From assembly GCF_035825295.1 (NCBI RefSeq), contig NZ_JAYMGI010000002.1:434001-498000 (forward strand): a stretch of DNA of 64,000 nucleotides, written 5' to 3'. Positions 35,995 through 44,382 of this stretch are shown here, piece by piece (position 1 is the stretch's first letter; the number at the start of each line of letters is the position of its first letter). The notes beneath the pieces are model-generated. The model saw only the letters and a list, made by a program, of their open reading frames with translations, made no database searches and was not told the DNA's origin. The stretch is from Actinacidiphila sp. DG2A-62 (lineage in GTDB: Bacteria > Actinomycetota > Actinomycetes > Streptomycetales > Streptomycetaceae). Both the position numbers and the translations under genes were made by a program.

Positions 35995-38900
35995 ATGGCG
36001 GAGTTCTCCCTGTCCGGCGTGGTGCGCGCCGTCCTCGACCGCGCGGCCGCCGACGCGACGACGAACGGCCCGGCGGCGGGCGGCCCGGCGCCGGGCGGCA
36101 CGGTCCGTACGGGCGGCCCGGCGGCGGACACGGTCCGCACGGGCGGCGTCGCGGACGCCGTCGTGCGCACCGGGGAGCACAGGACCTGGTCGATGCGCAC
36201 CGGCGAGACGTGGTGCCACGTCGAGCCCTCGGACGCGCCACGCCGCCGGCAGGGCTGGAAACTGCACGTGTCCGCCACCCGGCTGTCGTTCCCGGAGGTG
36301 CTCCACCGCACCGCGGAGGTCCTGGTGGACGCCGGATGCGCCTTCAAGTTCGCCCGCAGCCTCGACCTCGTCCAGGAGATGACCTCGCACCGCTACGACC
36401 GCGCGCAGTGCGGCAAGGTGATCACCGTCTATCCCGCCGACGACGCTCGACTGGCCGCGCTGGCCCAGGCGTTGGACGAGGCCACGGCGGGGCTGCCCGG
36501 TCCCGCGGTGCTGTCCGACCGGCCCTGGCGTCCCGGCAGCCTGGTGCACCTGCGCTACGGCGCCTTCGACGGCACGCCGGTGCTCACCAACGAGGGCTCC
36601 TTCGAAGTGATGCTGCGCGATCCGGCGGGACGCGCGGTACGGGACGCGCGCAAGCCGTGGTTCACGCCGCCGGCCTGGCCGGCCTGCCGCTGCCGGCCCC
36701 CGGGCGCCCGCAGGCGGCAGCGGCGGACCCGAGCGACGCCGCGGGGACCGCCGGCGGCGGAGCAGCGGCCCGGGACGTTCCGCGCGGCGCCGCCGGACGG
36801 CCCGCCGTGCGGATCGCCGACCGGTACACCGTCCGCGAGGCGATCCGGCACTCCGCGCGCGGCGGCGTCTTCCGCGCGGTCGACGACCGCACCGGAGCGC
36901 GCGTGATCGTCAAGCAGGCGCGCGCCCACGTCGGCGCCGGGCTGCCCGGACAGGACGCGCGCGACGCGCTGCGGCACGAGTACGAGGCGCTCGGCGCGCT
37001 GCGGGGCGTCGCGGCCGAGCCGCTGTACTGGCACGAGAGCGGCGCCCACGCGTTCCTGGTGCAGTCCGAGGTGCCCGGTGTGCCGTTGGCGCGCTGGGTG
37101 CAGGAACAGCGGGGCGCGACCGCCGGCGGGCTGCCCACGGCGCGGCTGGTCGAGCTCGGCCGACGCCTGGCCGACCTGCTCGGGCGCGTGCACGCCCGCG
37201 GCCTGGTCTTCCAGGACTTCACGCCGAACAACATCATGATCGCGGCCGACGGCACGCTGACGCTGATCGACGCCGAGCACGCCGCGGCGCCGGGCGCGCT
37301 GACCCTCCGCGCGTTCACGCCCGGCTACGGCCCGCCCGAGCAGACGCGCGGCCGAAGGATCGGGCCCGCGTTCGGCCCCGCGGTCGACCTCTTCGCGCTG
37401 GGCTGCGTGCTGTGCTACGCGGCCACGGGCCACTCTCCCGCCTTCCTGCCCGACACCTCGCCGGCCCGCCCGGTCGACGGGCGGATGGCCCTGCTCCTCG
37501 CCACCGCGGCCGTCGACGACCCGGCGGTTCGCGCCCTGGCCCCGGCCATCGTCGGACTCACCCGCGAGACCCCCGGGGCGCGCTGGCCGCTGTCCCGGCT
37601 CCGCGCCTTCCTCGACGGGCTCGCCGAAGGGAGCACGGACGCCGAGGCCCCCGCCGACGCCCCCGCCAAGGCCCCGGACGGCGGCCGGGTCGCGGTCCGG
37701 CCCGTCGCGGACGTCCCCGCCGCGCCCGCCGCGCGGGAGGCCGAGACCTCCGGTACGGGCTCCGGGCACGGAGCCGCGCGGGGGGCCGCGGCGACCGCGA
37801 ACGCCGTTGCGACAGCGGACGGCGTTGGGAACGGGCACAGCACCCCGGGCCCGGACGTCGGAGCCGGTGGCACCGACACGACCGGCGGGACCGGCCGGAC
37901 CGGCGATCCCGGCAGGACCGGCGTCACGCGCGGAACAGCCGGCGCGGACGACGCCGTGCCGGAGTTCGAGGCGTACGGGCCGGCGGTCCGGGACGCGCTG
38001 GTGGCGGACGGCCTGGCGCACCTCGTCGCGACGATGGCCGACCCGGCCGGCGACCCCGAACGCCTGTGGTCCAGCGGCGCGTTCGGGCGGACCACCGATC
38101 CGTGCAATGTGCAGCACGGGGCGGCCGGGGTGCTCGCCACGCTGGTCCGCGCGGACCGCGTGCTGGACCTGCCGCGGGTGCGTGCCGCGGCCGCCGCGGC
38201 CGGGCGGTGGATCGGCGGGCGCCTCGACGACGTGCCGCGGCTGCTGCCCGGCCTCTACTTCGGGCGGGCCGGAACGGCATGGGCGCTGTACGACGCGGCG
38301 CGGCATCTGGGCGACGAGGAGCTGGCCGCGGGAGCCCTGCGGACCGCGCTCACCCTGCCGGTGCGCTGGCCCAACCCGGACGTGTGCCACGGCGCCGCCG
38401 GGGCCGGCTTCGCCCAGCTGCACCTGTGGCGGGCCACCGGCGACGAGCGCTTCCTGGCCCGGGCGCAGTCCTGCGCCGACGGTCTGGCCGAGGCGGTCGA
38501 ACGGGACGGGGACCGGGTGTTCTGGCCGGTGCCCGACGACTTCGACTCGGCCATGGCGGGCATGCGGCACTTCGGGTTCGCCCACGGCGTCGCGGGCGTC
38601 GGGGCCTTCCTGCTGGCCGCCGGCACGGCGACCGGCCGCGCGGACCTCCTGGACCTCGCCGTGGCCGCCGGCGACACCCTGGCCGCGGAGGCCGAGCGCG
38701 GCCCGTGGGGCGCGCGCTGGCGCGACGGGCGGGACAGCGCCTTCGGCCAGGGCATGCTCTACCACTGGTGCAGCGGCGCCTCGGGCGTCGGCACCTTCCT
38801 GATCCGCCTGTGGCGGGCCCATGGCGACCCCCGGTTCCGGCAGCTCGCGGAGGAGGCCGGCGCGGCGGTCCGGCACGCCCGCTGGGTCTCGCCCTCCGCG

Positions 38901-39380
38901 ACCTGTCACGGCCTGGCGGGCAACGGCCACTTCCTGCTCGACCTCGCCGACGCGGTCGGCGGGCCGTATCGGGCCTGGGCCGACGACCTCGCGGCCTGCC
39001 TGTACACCCGGCACGGCCTGGCGGACGGCCGCCGTGTGCTGCCCGACGAGTCCGGCGCCGAGGTCCGCGCCGACCATCAGACCGGGTTGAGCGGCTGTGT
39101 CGACTTCCTGCTGCGCCTCGCGCACGGCGGGCCCCGGCCCTGGCTGGCCGACGAGGACGGCCACGGGACGACCCGGTCGCGGGACGCCGCGGAGCGGCCG
39201 GCGCGCGACGGCCGCGCGGGCGGCTCGACGAGCGCGGACGGCGTGCCCGGTCCCGCGGTCGCGCCGTCCGCCGCGGGCGGCGCCGTGCCGTCAGGGGCGG
39301 CGCGGAGAGGACGGGCCACGTCGGCAGGCGCCCCGGCGTCCGCCGGAGCCGACCCGGTGCCGACCGGAGCCGGCGCGTGA
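35995..39380 (+). CDS. LanL/LanKC-type lanthipeptide synthetase with zinc-binding cyclase, one frameshift
   Basis: About 1128 aa if read through a break near 36672 (adding one G gives TPPGLAGLPLPAP). The N-terminal phosphoSer/Thr lyase has QGWKLHVS (about 86) and CGKVITVYPADD (about 140). The kinase (about 270-520) has VIVKQAR, LVFQDFTPNNIMI and LIDAEHA. The LanC-like cyclase (about 655-1050) keeps HWCSGASGVG (about 925) and TCHGLAGNG (about 974), the Cys and Cys-His zinc ligands of class I/II/IV cyclases. Class III LanKC enzymes lack these, so this is class IV-like. Long Ala/Asp/Thr-rich linkers make it larger than usual. It dehydrates Ser/Thr of the precursors at 41562 and 41880 and forms lanthionines. 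The weak GGACGG site precedes the ATG. The stop overlaps the peptidase GTG. Confidence 0.88.
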
Positions 39381-41548
39381 CGACCGCCGCCACGGACACC
39401 GAAGCCGCGGCCGGCACGACCGCCGCCGGGCCGGCCGACCTGGCCGACGCACCGGCCGACCTGGCCGGCGCACCCGACGCACCGGGCGCGCGCACGCCGG
39501 TCCTCGTCCGGATGGGCTTCCGCTTCTCCGCCGACGGCACGCGCCTCGCGTGCCTGGCAGCCGACTCCCGGCACCGCTGGCACGTGGAGTCGTGGGTCCT
39601 GACGGCGGACGGCCCGCGCCGCCTGTCCCGATGGCCGCACCCGGGCGAGGCCACGTACTCGACCGTGCTTCCGTTGGAGGGCGGCCGGGTGCTGCTGTCC
39701 CGGCACCGGCAGGGCGCCCAGGTGCTGGACCTGCTCGACGCCCGCGGCGGGGTGGCGGCGTCGGCGTCCTGGACCGAGCGGCCGCTACGGCTGCTGGTGG
39801 GGGCGGGCGGCGGCTACGCGGTGGGGTCCGACCCCGACGGCCGTACCACGGTTCACCGATTCCCCGCAGGCGGCGCCGCGCCGCGGGCCCTGGTGACCGT
39901 GCCGGGCAGGCTCAGCGGCGGAGTCCCGTACGGGCGGTGGCTGCTGTTCACCCGCGTGGACGGGGGCCACGCCGAGCCGGTCGCGGTGGACCCGGACGCC
40001 GGCACGGTCACGGCCCTGCGACTCCCCGGACTCACCGGGTCGGCGCGCCTGCTGGCCGCGGGCGGAGGATCGCTGCTGCTGGCCGCCGGGGACGGTCCGC
40101 GCCCGCGGCTCGCGCTGGCCGCCGCGGCGGGCGAGGTCCCGGTGCGGGTGCTGCCCGAAACCTCCCCGCTCGCAGCGCTGCCCGGCACCGCCCACCCCGT
40201 GGCGCTCGACCCGACCGGGCGCTTCGCCGCGCACGTGGGCGTGCGCGGCGCCCGCTCGGCGCTGGTGCTGCACGACTGGACCCGTGACCGGGTGCACGAA
40301 GCGGACCTGCCGGCCGGCGTGCTCTCGCCCGTCGCCGCCTGGGGCGCACGCGGCCTCTGGCTTCCCCTGGCCACCCCGCTGCACCCCGCCCTCCCCTGCT
40401 GGCTTTCCCCCGCCGACCTGGCACCGGAGACACCGGAGTCGCCCGAGGCGCCCGAGCCGGTCGGCCGGGGAGCGGCAACTCCGCGGGTCGGCCGGCGAGC
40501 GGCACGCGCGGGACGCGGAGGCCCCGGCGTGCCCGGCGCGCCATGGGCGCCGCGCGTGCGGGTGCCGGCCGTCAGCGGCGACGCGCGGGCGGCGCACCCC
40601 GGGCGGCTGGAGTCGCTGCCCGGCGCGCGGGGGCCGGTGGAGGCCGTGGTCCACGGACCGGCCTGGGCGCACGCCGAGCGCGTCGTGATCGCGCTGCACG
40701 GCGGGCCCAACAGCCGCTGGTCGCTGGGCTACGAGCCGCTGTTCCAGGCGCTCGCCGCGGAAGGCGTCGCCGTGGTCGCCCCCAACCAGCGCGGCAGCAC
40801 CGGCTACGGCGCCGCGTACACGCTCGCCACGGTGGGCGACTGGGGCGGCCCCGACCTCGACGACGTGCTGGCCGTCGCGGCGCACCTGCGGGCCGGGCGT
40901 CCGGCCGGGGCGCCGGCGCCGGCGCTGTTCGGCATCAGTTACGGCGCCTGGCTCGCGGTGCTGGCGGCGACCGCCGAGCCCGGCGGCTGGTCCGGATGCG
41001 CCGCGGTGGCCCCCTTCCTCTCCGGCGCGCGCCTGCACGCGGACGGAGGGCCGGGCGTCCGGGACATGGTCGAGCGCCTGGGCGGCGACTCGCCGCGCTC
41101 GGCCGCCCGCGACCTGGAACGGCTCGCCCCGCGTCTGGCGACCCCGCTGCTGCTGGTCCACGGACGCCACGACGAGACCGTGCCGGTGGCGCACTCCCGA
41201 CTGCTCGCGGCGGCTGCCGGCGCGCCCGGGACCGTCGGCAGCCGGTGCGCCGCCGACCCGCACGCGGCCCCCGGCAGCCGGTGCGCCGCCGACCCGCACG
41301 CGGCCCCCGGGGCCGCCGGGTCCGCGGTTCGCGCTCCGGTCCGCTTGATCGAACTGCCGGACCGCGGCCACGCCGCGCTCGGCCTGTCCCCCGACGACCC
41401 CGTGCTCGCCGAGGTCGTCGCCTTCCTGCGCGCGGCCGCCGTGCCGCCGCCCCGCGACTCCGTGCCGCCCGCCGCGTCCGCTTCATCAAAACGCGCCGGA
41501 GGGCACGGGACGGGCGGGTCGAACCCGCCCGGACCGACGTACCGCTGA
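39377..41548 (+). CDS. S9 prolyl-oligopeptidase-type leader peptidase
   Basis: The 723-aa protein has an N-terminal seven-blade propeller (about 40-400) and a C-terminal alpha/beta-hydrolase: ALFGISYGAWLAVLAA (Ser near 522), HGRHDETVPVAHS (Asp near 600), DRGHAAL (His near 664). HGGPNSRW is the oxyanion region. POP-type peptidases sit in some class III lanthipeptide clusters and cut leader peptides after Pro. Here ELP-C in precursor A2 is a natural site. The GTG overlaps the synthetase stop (GTGA). A 36-bp tandem duplication inserts GSRCAADPHAAP twice between the Asp and His motifs. No signal peptide, so it is likely cytoplasmic. Confidence 0.87.
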   Translation: MTTAATDTEAAAGTTAAGPADLADAPADLAGAPDAPGARTPVLVRMGFRFSADGTRLACLAADSRHRWHVESWVLTADGPRRLSRWPHPGEATYSTVLPLEGGRVLLSRHRQGAQVLDLLDARGGVAASASWTERPLRLLVGAGGGYAVGSDPDGRTTVHRFPAGGAAPRALVTVPGRLSGGVPYGRWLLFTRVDGGHAEPVAVDPDAGTVTALRLPGLTGSARLLAAGGGSLLLAAGDGPRPRLALAAAAGEVPVRVLPETSPLAALPGTAHPVALDPTGRFAAHVGVRGARSALVLHDWTRDRVHEADLPAGVLSPVAAWGARGLWLPLATPLHPALPCWLSPADLAPETPESPEAPEPVGRGAATPRVGRRAARAGRGGPGVPGAPWAPRVRVPAVSGDARAAHPGRLESLPGARGPVEAVVHGPAWAHAERVVIALHGGPNSRWSLGYEPLFQALAAEGVAVVAPNQRGSTGYGAAYTLATVGDWGGPDLDDVLAVAAHLRAGRPAGAPAPALFGISYGAWLAVLAATAEPGGWSGCAAVAPFLSGARLHADGGPGVRDMVERLGGDSPRSAARDLERLAPRLATPLLLVHGRHDETVPVAHSRLLAAAAGAPGTVGSRCAADPHAAPGSRCAADPHAAPGAAGSAVRAPVRLIELPDRGHAALGLSPDDPVLAEVVAFLRAAAVPPPRDSVPPAASASSKRAGGHGTGGSNPPGPTYR
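41237..41308. repeat. 36-bp in-frame tandem duplication inside the peptidase gene
   Basis: Two perfect 36-bp copies (41237-41272, 41273-41308) encode a repeated 12-residue unit beginning GSRCAADP. It sits in a surface loop between the catalytic Asp and His motifs. A recent slippage event is likely. Confidence 0.9.
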
Positions 41549-41561
41549 CGGAGGAGAAACC

Positions 41562-41693
41562 ATGACCGAGATCGACTACGACGCGCTGGAGATGCTCCCC
41601 GCCGAGGAGGAGCACGCAGGAGCCGCCGTGGAGCTGGCCTGTGCCTCCACCTGCCTGTGGACCTGCAGCTGGACCAGCGTCTCCGGCCTCTGA
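41562..41693 (+). CDS. Lanthipeptide precursor A1
   Basis: This 43-aa precursor has GGAGGAGAAACC before its ATG. The leader MTEIDYDALEMLPAEEE is nearly identical to that of A2. Nine variable residues follow, then the core CASTCLWTCSWTSVSGL with three Cys and seven Ser/Thr. The core motif C-x-x-T-C-x-W-T-C-S-W-T is shared with A2. The residue before the core is Ala where A2 has Pro. It lies 13 nt after the peptidase gene and is the substrate of the LanL-like enzyme. The ring pattern cannot be deduced. The gap 41694-41879 to A2 holds no gene. Confidence 0.88.
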   Translation: MTEIDYDALEMLPAEEEHAGAAVELACASTCLWTCSWTSVSGL

Positions 41694-41879
41694 TCCGCGC
41701 CGGGCACGGCGCCGGACGCGTCGTGCCCGACGCATCGAGACGTACGTGCGGGATTCCCGCCGCGGCACGACCGCCGGCGGGGCCGGCCCGGGCCACCGGG
41801 CGGTCCCCGGACGTATGCGGCCGGCGCGCCCCGCGCCCGTCCGCGTTCCGCTTCCACCCCACCGAGAAAGGTGATCACC

Positions 41880-42008
41880 ATGGCTGAGATCGACTACGAC
41901 GCGCTGGAGATGCTCCCCGCCGAGGAGGAGCAGACCACTGCCGTCTACGAGCTGCCCTGCACCATGACCTGCAGCTGGACCTGCAGCTGGACCGGCTCGG
42001 CGAACTGA
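41880..42008 (+). CDS. Lanthipeptide precursor A2
   Basis: This 42-aa precursor (ATG 41880, GAGAAAGG upstream) has the conserved DYDALEMLPAEEE leader, then QTTAVYELP, then the core CTMTCSWTCSWTGSAN. ELP before the first Cys is a plausible prolyl-oligopeptidase site. Three Cys alternate with Thr/Ser at one- to three-residue spacing and two Trp are fixed. This core layout does not match the venezuelin or labyrinthopeptin patterns I know. A strong hairpin follows the stop, likely keeping precursor mRNA abundant relative to the transporter genes. Confidence 0.88.
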   Translation: MAEIDYDALEMLPAEEEQTTAVYELPCTMTCSWTCSWTGSAN

Positions 42009-42019
42009 CCCGACGCCCC

Positions 42020-42069
42020 CGCGGCGGCTGTCCGGCGCTCCCCGCGAGGGAGCGCGGGCGGCCGCCGCG
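42020..42069 (+). terminator. Two-part hairpin after precursor A2 (attenuator)
   Basis: The inner stem GCGCTCCC (42035-42042)/GGGAGCGC (42048-42055) and outer stem CGCGGCGGC (42020-42028)/GCCGCCGCG (42061-42069) are both perfect. Position between precursor and exporter genes suggests partial termination. Confidence 0.7.
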
Positions 42070-42231
42070 ACACACCGGGGCCGCCGACCGGTCCACGGCC
42101 CGCCGCCCGCGGACCGGGACGTGACGCCACGCGCCGTCGCGCGGCCGGGCCGGCCGCGGCGGCGCGGGGGCCACGCCGCGGCCCGCACGTCGGCTTCCGC
42201 CCCGACGCCCGTACTCAGGAGGCGATCGCGC

Positions 42232-44382
42232 ATGCAGAGCTCCCCCGGCAGCCGGCTGCTGCGCTCGGCGGCACGCCGGGTGCGCGGTCGGCTCGTCCTG
42301 CTGGTGGTCCTCATGGCGGTCCAGGCGGTGGCCGGGCTCACCGTGCCGTCGCTGCTCGCGGCCGCCGTGGACGCGGCTCTGCGCGGCTCCGGCGCAGGAC
42401 GGGACGCCGTGGTGCTGGCCGCGGCGCTGCTCCTGGCGGGGGTGTGCGAGGTCGCGGCGGCACTGCTGGCGGCGACGTGCACCGCCAGGACCGCGGCCTG
42501 GCTGCGGACCCGGCTGGTGGACCGGCTGCTGGCGGCCGGCCCGCGCTCGCGGGTCCCGCACGGCGAGGCGGTCACCCAACTCGCGCAGGCCGCCACGCAG
42601 GCCGCCGAACTTCCCACCGCCGCCTCGCAGTGGGGCGTCTCCACCCTCGCCTCGGCGGCGGCCGCCGCCATGCTGTGGGTGATCGACTGGCGGGTCGGCC
42701 TGGCGTTCACCGCGGGCGTACCGGTGGCGGTGGCGCTGGCCCGGCGGTTCGTCGCCGGGTCGTCCCAGGCGCAGCAGGACTACTTGGCGGCGCAGGCGCG
42801 GGTCGCCACCCGGCTGCTGGCCGCGATGGGGGGCGCCCGCACCATCCGCGCCTCCGGAACGCTCGCCGCCGAGACCCGGCGCGTCCTGGAGCCACTGGCC
42901 GAGGTGTCGGCGGCCGGGCACAAGCTGTGGCGACTGCAGCGGCGCGTGGTGTGGCGCTTCGGGCTGCTGCTGCCCGCGGTCGAGGTGGCGGTGCTGGGCG
43001 TGGCGGGCGCGGGCGTCGCGGCGCACCGGATCCCGCCCGGCGGCCTGTTGTCGACGGCGGGCTACCTGGCGGTGGCCGCCCAGGCGGTGCAGCAGATCGA
43101 CACGCTGTTCTCGTTCGCGCAGGCGCGGGCCGGCGCCGCCCGGCTGGCCCGGACGCTGGACGTGCCGGTACCGGTCGGCGGGCAGGCGCCGGCCGCCGCG
43201 CCGGGCCGGGGCGAGGTGCGGCTGCGCGGGGTCGTGGTGCGGCAGGAGGGCCGGGCGGTCCTCGACGGCGTCGACCTGGTCCTGCCGGCCGGCACGTCGG
43301 TGGCGCTGGTCGGCCGCAGCGGCAGCGGCAAGAGCCTGCTGGCCTCGCTGGTCGGCCGGTTGGCCGACCCGGACGAGGGCGAGGTGCTGCTGGACGGCGT
43401 CCCGGTCGCCGCGCTGCCCCTGGCGGAGCTGCGGGCCCGGGTGGCGTACGCGTTCGAGCGGCCGGTCCTGCTCGGGGCGACGGTCGGCCAGGCGGTCGGC
43501 TACGGGCTGCCCGACACCCCCGGCACCCACGCGGCGGTGCGCCGGGCCGCCCGCGCCGCGCACGCCGACGACTTCGTGCTGCGCCTGCCGCACGGCTACG
43601 ACACCCCGCTGGAGCAGGCGCCGATGTCCGGTGGGGAACGGCAGCGGCTGGGGCTCGCGAGAGCGCTGGCGCGGCCGGCGCTCGTGCACGTCCTGGACGA
43701 CGCGACGTCGGGGCTCGACACGCTCACCGAGGCCGACGTGGTGCGTTCCCTCACCCGCGTGCTCGACGGGCGGACCCGGTTGGTCGTCGCCCACCGGGCG
43801 GGCACCGCCGCCCGCTGCGACGCGGTGGCGTGGCTCGACGCGGGGCGGGTCCGGGCGTTCGGCCCGCACGCCGCACTGTGGCGCGCGGACCCGGAGTACC
43901 GGGCCGTGTTCTCCCCCGGCCCGGCCGACCCCGATGAGGATTCCGCTCCGTCCGGGGGTCCACGGCCGACCGCGGTGAGCGCCGCCGCGCCCGCGCAGGG
44001 CCCCTCGCTCCTGACGTCGGCCGCGGCGGCCCCGTCGGCCGTCCCGTCCACGGCTCCGTCCGGGCCGGACACCGGGCCGGGCGCCGCGACGGCGGGCGCG
44101 GACGCGGCGGGGCCGCCGCGGCCGAACTCCCCCGCGGCCGGGAGCGGGACCGGACGCCTGCCCGCCGCGGTCCGGGCCGCGGCGCCGGCGACCGTACGGC
44201 ACGAGGACGGGAGACGGCACGAGGACGGGAGACGGCGGGAGGCCGCGGTGCGGCGGGACGAGCCGGGCGGTCCGCGACCGCGCCTCGCGGACTCCCCGCT
44301 TCCGGCCGCGGCGCCGGACCGCGACGGCGACAGCCGCGCGGCACGCGGACGTACGCAGGCGGGAGGCCACGGTGCGCGGTGA
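42232..44382 (+). CDS. ABC exporter half 1 (TMD-NBD, degenerate ATP site)
   Basis: This 716-aa half-transporter starts at ATG 42232 after CAGGAGG. Six TM helices (about 20-290) precede an NBD (about 325-560): Walker A LVGRSGSGKSLLA, signature MSGGERQRLGLARAL, and Walker B LVHVLDDATSGLD, where the catalytic Glu is Asp. That substitution marks the degenerate site of heterodimeric exporters. A 140-residue Pro/Ala/Arg-rich tail carries a duplicated RHEDGR unit (18-bp tandem at 44197-44232). It overlaps the next gene by 11 nt and probably exports the mature or leader-bearing lanthipeptide. Confidence 0.87.
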   Translation: MQSSPGSRLLRSAARRVRGRLVLLVVLMAVQAVAGLTVPSLLAAAVDAALRGSGAGRDAVVLAAALLLAGVCEVAAALLAATCTARTAAWLRTRLVDRLLAAGPRSRVPHGEAVTQLAQAATQAAELPTAASQWGVSTLASAAAAAMLWVIDWRVGLAFTAGVPVAVALARRFVAGSSQAQQDYLAAQARVATRLLAAMGGARTIRASGTLAAETRRVLEPLAEVSAAGHKLWRLQRRVVWRFGLLLPAVEVAVLGVAGAGVAAHRIPPGGLLSTAGYLAVAAQAVQQIDTLFSFAQARAGAARLARTLDVPVPVGGQAPAAAPGRGEVRLRGVVVRQEGRAVLDGVDLVLPAGTSVALVGRSGSGKSLLASLVGRLADPDEGEVLLDGVPVAALPLAELRARVAYAFERPVLLGATVGQAVGYGLPDTPGTHAAVRRAARAAHADDFVLRLPHGYDTPLEQAPMSGGERQRLGLARALARPALVHVLDDATSGLDTLTEADVVRSLTRVLDGRTRLVVAHRAGTAARCDAVAWLDAGRVRAFGPHAALWRADPEYRAVFSPGPADPDEDSAPSGGPRPTAVSAAAPAQGPSLLTSAAAAPSAVPSTAPSGPDTGPGAATAGADAAGPPRPNSPAAGSGTGRLPAAVRAAAPATVRHEDGRRHEDGRRREAAVRRDEPGGPRPRLADSPLPAAAPDRDGDSRAARGRTQAGGHGAR

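Noticed and set aside
36555..39164. Long minus-strand frame opposite the lanthipeptide synthetase
   Set aside because: No recognisable domain; the plus strand has kinase and cyclase motifs.
41694..41879. A third precursor peptide between A1 and A2
   Set aside because: No frame repeats the DYDALEMLP leader or the TCxW core; only a normal spacer with the A2 ribosome site.
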